9,390 nt of DNA from Nonomuraea sp. (GTDB taxonomy: Bacteria; Actinomycetota; Actinomycetes; Streptosporangiales; Streptosporangiaceae), in NCBI GenBank assembly GCA_013362835.1, contig JABFVJ010000299.1, positions 1 through 9,390 on the forward strand, in the 5' to 3' direction. The position numbers were made by a program, and so were the translations under genes. Below are positions 6,854 through 9,390 of the stretch, piece by piece (the stretch's first letter is position 1; the number at the start of each line of letters is the position of its first letter). The notes under the pieces are model-generated. The model made no database searches, had not been told where the DNA came from, and worked only from the letters and a program-made list of their open reading frames with translations.

Positions 6854-6891
6854 TTCACAACGATGTTCCGGCGACAACATATATGTATGAT
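6854..6891 (+). promoter_or_regulatory. AT-rich patch with possible promoter and nested inverted repeats
   Basis: TTCACA (6854-6859) precedes ACATAT or CATATA by 17-18 bases, a plausible -35/-10 pair. TATGAT (6886-6891) is another -10-like hexamer. ATGTT (6863-6867) pairs with AACAT (6876-6880), and ACATATATGT (6877-6886) is a perfect 10-bp palindrome. Such an AT-rich island is rare in this window. It could be a site for the CitB-type regulator encoded just upstream. Confidence 0.35.
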
Positions 6892-6942
6892 CCACAGCGC
6901 GGCTAGTACTCGCCGTCCCATGCCGGGGAAACCCGCAGAGTG

Positions 6943-6964
6943 CTGGTCACCTCAAGGTGACCAG
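6943..6964. promoter_or_regulatory. Perfect palindrome CTGGTCACCT-CA-AGGTGACCAG, candidate operator
   Basis: Two fully complementary 10-bp arms are separated by two bases, the form of a dimeric repressor operator rather than a terminator: there is almost no loop and no T-run. It starts about 110 bp before the tautomerase ATG and directly precedes a possible -10 box, so bound protein would cover the -35 zone. No cognate TetR, MarR or GntR gene lies beside it; HxlR, the CitB-type regulator or an outside protein could bind it. Confidence 0.65.
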
Positions 6965-6966
6965 GC

Positions 6967-6978
6967 CACTATTTAGTG
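6967..6978 (+). promoter_or_regulatory. Small palindrome CACTA-TT-TAGTG overlapping a possible -10 box
   Basis: This 12-bp palindrome has 5-bp arms and starts three bases after the large palindrome. TATTTA (6970-6975) inside it could be a -10 hexamer, with a transcript start near 6983 and a leader of about 70 bases. The -35 partner would fall inside the large palindrome (GTCACC/TCACCT) and is weak, suggesting an activated or repressed promoter. Confidence 0.35.
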
Positions 6979-7052
6979 CCTTCTTTCGAGCCCGGACTCC
7001 GTGCGACACCATCGTGTGCGTTTTCGCATTGATGACTTCGTAGGGAGAAGTA

Positions 7053-7241
7053 ATGCCTGTTGTCACGGTCCTGCAGGGTCCGCGCGACGTCGAACTCAAG
7101 CGTGAGCTGGTCAGCAAGATCACCGATGCCTTCGTCGAGGCTTACGGGGTCGGGGCCGAAACCGTACAGGTGTGGATCACCGAGGTGCCGGCCGACAGCT
7201 GGGGCGCGTCCGGCAAGCTCATCGCGGACTCCGCGAAATAG
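7053..7241 (+). CDS. 4-oxalocrotonate tautomerase family small protein
   Basis: The product has 62 residues, the standard size for a 4-OT subunit. Met is followed at once by Pro (MPVVTVLQG); removal of Met exposes the catalytic N-terminal proline. A conserved Arg/Asp/Lys stretch (GPRDVELKREL) leads helix 1. The end VWITEVPADSWGASGKLIAD matches the family's VxIxEVxxxxWGxGG strand and loop. Where 4-OT has Arg39 (VRVIITE) this protein has Gln (VQVWITE), so the classical 4-oxalocrotonate substrate is unlikely. An SD AGGGAGAA precedes the ATG. The family works as oligomers in keto-enol tautomerisation and related chemistry. Inside this cluster it may act on a keto-enol intermediate or detoxify the product. 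It shares direction and probably a transcript with the exporter gene 81 bases downstream. Confidence 0.9.
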   Translation: MPVVTVLQGPRDVELKRELVSKITDAFVEAYGVGAETVQVWITEVPADSWGASGKLIADSAK

Positions 7242-7256
7242 CCGATGCGGGGATGA

Positions 7257-7281
7257 CGGGCCGAGCCGCGTGCTCGGCCCG
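7257..7281 (+). terminator. Intercistronic hairpin between tautomerase and exporter genes
   Basis: CGGGCCGAGC (7257-7266) and GCTCGGCCCG (7272-7281) form a perfect 10-bp GC-rich stem with loop CGCGT. No T-run follows, and the exporter gene's SD and start lie 30-40 bases downstream. It is more likely an attenuator or an mRNA-stabilising end for the tautomerase message than a full terminator. Confidence 0.6.
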
Positions 7282-7322
7282 GTCCATTCCGTCAAAGGGT
7301 TCGATCACGAGGAGAAATTCCT

Positions 7323-8903
7323 GTGTCAACGAATACTCGTTCGGACGCCTCGGCCTCCGCGGGTCTCGGGCTGTTCGTCATCGGTCTGGCCTGCGTGCTC
7401 CTGCCGGTGTCGCTGGCCGGGCCGTCGGTCGCGCTGCCCAGCATCGGTGAGGCCCTGAAGGCGAATCTGACCTCGGTCCAGTGGGTCATCAACGGCTACG
7501 ACCTCACGTTCGCGGCCTTCATGCTGGCATCGGGCAGCCTCGGCGACCGGCTCGGCCGCCGGAAGGTGTTCCGCGTCGGGATCGCGATCTTCTCCGCGGC
7601 CCAGCTCGTGGCCGCCATCGCGCCCAACATGCTCGTTCTCGACCTGGCGAGGAGCGTGGCGGGCATCGGCGCCGCGGGCGTGCTGACCTGCGGGGTGGCC
7701 AGCCTGGCCGTGATGTTCGAGGACCCCGCGGGGCGGGCGAAGGCGTTCGGCGTCTTCGGCACGGCCGTCGGCTGCGGCCTCGCGTTCGGGCCCTTCGTGT
7801 GCGGCGCGCTGAACACCCAGCTCGGCTGGCGCGCGGTGTTCTACGTGCCGGCGGCGGTCGGACTGATCGTCCTGATCAGCAGTGCGGTGATCAAGGAGTC
7901 CAGGAACCCCGACGGCGGGCGGATCGACTGGGCCGGCACCGTGATCTTCACCGCCGCCCTGTTCGCGCTCATCTTCGGCCTGCTCCAAGGCCCCCAGCTC
8001 GGCTGGACCAGCGGAACCGTACTGTCCTGCCTGGCGGTCGCGGTCGTCCTGCTCATCGCGTTCGGCCTGGTGGAGCGGCGCGTCAAGAGCCCCATGTTCG
8101 ACCTGTCGCTGCTGGTCCAGCGCCGGTACGCGGCGCTGTGCCTGGCCATCACGGCGCTGGTGTTCGGGTTCACGCCGCTGCTGGTGTACCTCCCCGTCTA
8201 CTACACCTCCGTGGACGGGATGACCGCGCAGGACTCCGGCCTGCTGCTCATGATGCTCACGGTGCCGACGCTGGTGATGCCCCTGGTCACGGGCTACCTG
8301 GCGCGGTGGGTGTCGGTACGGGTGCAGGTGCTGTCCACCGTCGTCCTGACCGGCGCCGGCGTCGCGTGGCTGACCGTCATCCACCCGGGTGCCGGGTGGC
8401 TGCTCGTGCTCGGCCCCTACCTCGTCATCGGCATCGGCATCGGCATCTCGTTCGGCGTGATGGACGGCGCCGCCGTGAGCGCGGTCGATCCCGGCCGCGC
8501 CGGCATGGCCGCCGGCATGTTCAACACGGTACGCCTGGGCGGCGAGACGATCGGCATCGCCGTCGTCGGCGCGCTGCTCGCCGGGATGACGGGAAGCAAC
8601 CTGACCGGGCGCATGGGCGGGTTCGACACCCCGTACGCGGACCGGCCACAGGACGCGGCCAACCTCGTCAACCAGGGTGACATGGCCGGCGTGGTCGGCT
8701 CGGTGGGCCAGGCGGGGTCACGGCCGGCGTTCCAGGATCTGCTGGCCGGCGCGTACACGGACGCCCTGCACGTCACGCTGTGGGCCCTGGCCGCCCTGTG
8801 CGCGGTCTCGGTCGTGATCCTGCTCGTCCTCGACAGGTCCGACAGCGCGGTGGGGCAGCAGGCGAGCGCCCCGGCCGCCGAGGACGCGGTTTCACAGGCC
8901 TGA
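7323..8903 (+). CDS. MFS drug exporter, DHA2 family (EmrB/QacA type, 14 TM)
   Basis: This 526-residue membrane protein has 14 hydrophobic segments by eye, the first at about 14-38 and the last at about 480-505. It belongs to the drug:H+ antiporter-2 group. Motif A is GSLGDRLGRRKVF in the TM2-TM3 loop. The TM5 antiporter motif reads GCGLAFGPFVCG. The early SVALPSIGEALKANLTSVQWVINGY is typical for actinobacterial antibiotic exporters. A polar region between TM13 and TM14 (about 420-475) is a likely external loop, and the C-terminal tail is rich in Ala, Ser and Glu/Asp. The GTG start has an SD GAGGAGAA (from 7309) at good spacing. The role is probably proton-driven export of, and self-resistance to, the cluster product. 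It forms a unit with the preceding tautomerase gene and ends before a strong hairpin. Confidence 0.94.
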   Translation: MSTNTRSDASASAGLGLFVIGLACVLLPVSLAGPSVALPSIGEALKANLTSVQWVINGYDLTFAAFMLASGSLGDRLGRRKVFRVGIAIFSAAQLVAAIAPNMLVLDLARSVAGIGAAGVLTCGVASLAVMFEDPAGRAKAFGVFGTAVGCGLAFGPFVCGALNTQLGWRAVFYVPAAVGLIVLISSAVIKESRNPDGGRIDWAGTVIFTAALFALIFGLLQGPQLGWTSGTVLSCLAVAVVLLIAFGLVERRVKSPMFDLSLLVQRRYAALCLAITALVFGFTPLLVYLPVYYTSVDGMTAQDSGLLLMMLTVPTLVMPLVTGYLARWVSVRVQVLSTVVLTGAGVAWLTVIHPGAGWLLVLGPYLVIGIGIGISFGVMDGAAVSAVDPGRAGMAAGMFNTVRLGGETIGIAVVGALLAGMTGSNLTGRMGGFDTPYADRPQDAANLVNQGDMAGVVGSVGQAGSRPAFQDLLAGAYTDALHVTLWALAALCAVSVVILLVLDRSDSAVGQQASAPAAEDAVSQA

Positions 8904-9063
8904 GCGTCCGGACGCGACAAAGCGGCGGACCACCGACTGCGAAAGCCGGTGGTCCGCACGTATTTGCGCGTTCGGTCCCCTGTCGAGCTCCAACTCCGCG
9001 CCGGTGGCCTGCACCTCTCCCCACGCCGCGGTGATCGATCTGTCACGCAACCAGTAAACGTTC
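8904..9063. other. Convergent intergenic region
   Basis: This 160 bp stretch separates the exporter from a convergent regulator gene. It starts with the perfect 12-bp palindrome GCGTCCGGACGC (8904-8915), right after the exporter stop, followed by the terminator hairpin at 8925-8957. I see nothing recognisable from about 8970 to 9063. Confidence 0.5.
8925..8957. terminator. Strong hairpin, likely transcription terminator between convergent genes
   Basis: GCGGACCACCG (8925-8935) pairs perfectly with CGGTGGTCCGC (8947-8957): 11 bp, loop of 11. It is followed by a weak ACGTATTT. It sits between the exporter stop and the end of the minus-strand regulator, where it could serve both strands. GC-rich stems with poor T-runs are common terminators in actinomycetes. 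Confidence 0.75.
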
Positions 9064-9390
9064 TTACCTGGCGTAACTTCCGCTTTCGACGCTCTCTATA
9101 TATCCGGTGCCGAACGGGCTGGTGAAAAGCTCGGCCCGGTTCCTGACGTCGAGTTTCTGCAGGACACAGCTCACATAATTCTTGACCGTCTGCCGCGCCA
9201 GGTGCAGGCGCGCGGCGATTTCATCGTTCGACAGGCGCAGCAGCACGAGTGAAAGGATCTCCTGCTCCCGCCCGGTCAGATTCGCCGCGACCACGTCGAG
9301 GGAGCTGTCCCGCTTCGGCAGACGTTTTCCGGAGTCCCCGACGAACCATATCGGCTGCCCCTCACCGGTCAGCGCCGCGATCGCGCTGAT
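9064..9390 (-). CDS. LuxR-family regulator, C-terminal part (5' end outside window)
   Basis: On the minus strand the frame is open from the right edge (9390) down to TAA at 9064-9066, giving 108 visible residues. A LuxR/GerE HTH is clear: LTGREQEILSLVLLRLSNDEIAARLHLARQ, then TVKNYVSCVLQKLDVRNRAEL, with the TxREx(E)xL start and TVKxxV recognition helix. About 35 residues before it (GEGQPIWFVGDSGKRLPKRDSS) are an interdomain stretch of no recognised type, so it cannot be told whether a receiver, a sensor or a large LAL module lies upstream. A GTG at 9292-9294 directly before the HTH is not taken as the start because the frame continues open to the edge. A 17-residue tail follows the HTH. It faces the exporter gene and does not share its transcript. 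Confidence 0.85.
   Translation of the reverse strand: MSAIAALTGEGQPIWFVGDSGKRLPKRDSSLDVVAANLTGREQEILSLVLLRLSNDEIAARLHLARQTVKNYVSCVLQKLDVRNRAELFTSPFGTGYIESVESGSYAR

Larger units (their letters stand above)
6819..7052. other. Control region upstream of the tautomerase-exporter unit
   Basis: This 234 bp non-coding stretch holds an AT-rich patch (about 6854-6891), a perfect 22-bp palindrome (6943-6964), a 12-bp palindrome (6967-6978) over a possible -10 box, and the SD AGGGAGAA before the ATG at 7053. No T-run terminator is visible after the response regulator gene. An open minus-strand frame across this stretch has no coding support. Confidence 0.6.

Noticed and set aside
6943..6964. Reading the large palindrome as a terminator of the response-regulator gene
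   Set aside because: The two-base centre and absence of a T-run, plus its position next to a possible promoter and 125 bases after the stop, fit an operator better.
6969..7295. Minus-strand open frame across the tautomerase gene
   Set aside because: The plus strand carries a complete 4-OT family protein with SD and N-terminal Pro; the minus frame shows no motif.
7326..8384. Minus-strand open frame opposite the exporter gene
   Set aside because: It is rich in Asp, Gln, His and Arg with no domain; these are the antisense residues of the hydrophobic plus-strand codons.
8427..8448. Tandem ATCGGC repeats in the exporter gene
   Set aside because: They encode a Gly/Ile run in a membrane helix with preferred codons; no sign of a functional DNA repeat.
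1..9390. TTA leucine codons (bldA control)
   Set aside because: I found no in-frame TTA codon in any called gene by eye; the TTA strings seen are intergenic, out of frame or the antisense of a stop.

Overview
The window is high-GC actinomycete DNA. It has strong G/C bias at third codon positions, GTG and TTG starts, overlapping stop/start codons and actinobacterial protein families. The layout fits the accessory or regulatory edge of a secondary-metabolite cluster, probably an aromatic (type II) polyketide cluster, because the left end carries the C-terminus of a polyketide-type FAD monooxygenase. The window does not fix the genus. No RNA genes, insertion sequences, CRISPR arrays or att sites were seen.

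Region A (1-3795, + strand) is one tightly packed operon: the partial FAD monooxygenase, a HAD-family phosphatase-like hydrolase, an AfsA-type (A-factor biosynthesis) double-hotdog protein, a ketosynthase-III-like protein with an altered catalytic set, and an SDR reductase. Adjacent genes overlap, abut or lie a few bases apart. The last four have the parts expected for a butanolide or gamma-butyrolactone-like pathway: AfsA condensation of a beta-ketoacyl group with dihydroxyacetone phosphate, HAD dephosphorylation and SDR reduction. The KSIII-like acyl-transfer enzyme is the unexpected member. Either a signalling butanolide or a C3-derived decoration of the polyketide is possible.

Region B (3796-6818) is regulatory. 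An AT-richer 214 bp gap holds inverted and direct repeats and precedes an HxlR-family regulator. A CitA/DcuS-type sensor kinase and a CitB-type response regulator follow, overlapping by four bases. The sensor keeps residues typical of carboxylate-binding members of its family.

Region C (6819-8957) starts with a 234 bp control region containing a perfect 10-bp-arm palindrome and a second small palindrome over a possible -10 box. It then has a 62-codon 4-oxalocrotonate-tautomerase-family gene, an intercistronic hairpin and a 14-TM DHA2-family MFS exporter, closed by a strong hairpin. This looks like an inducible modification/export unit.

Region D (9064-9390, - strand) is the C-terminus of a convergent LuxR-type HTH regulator that runs off the right edge.
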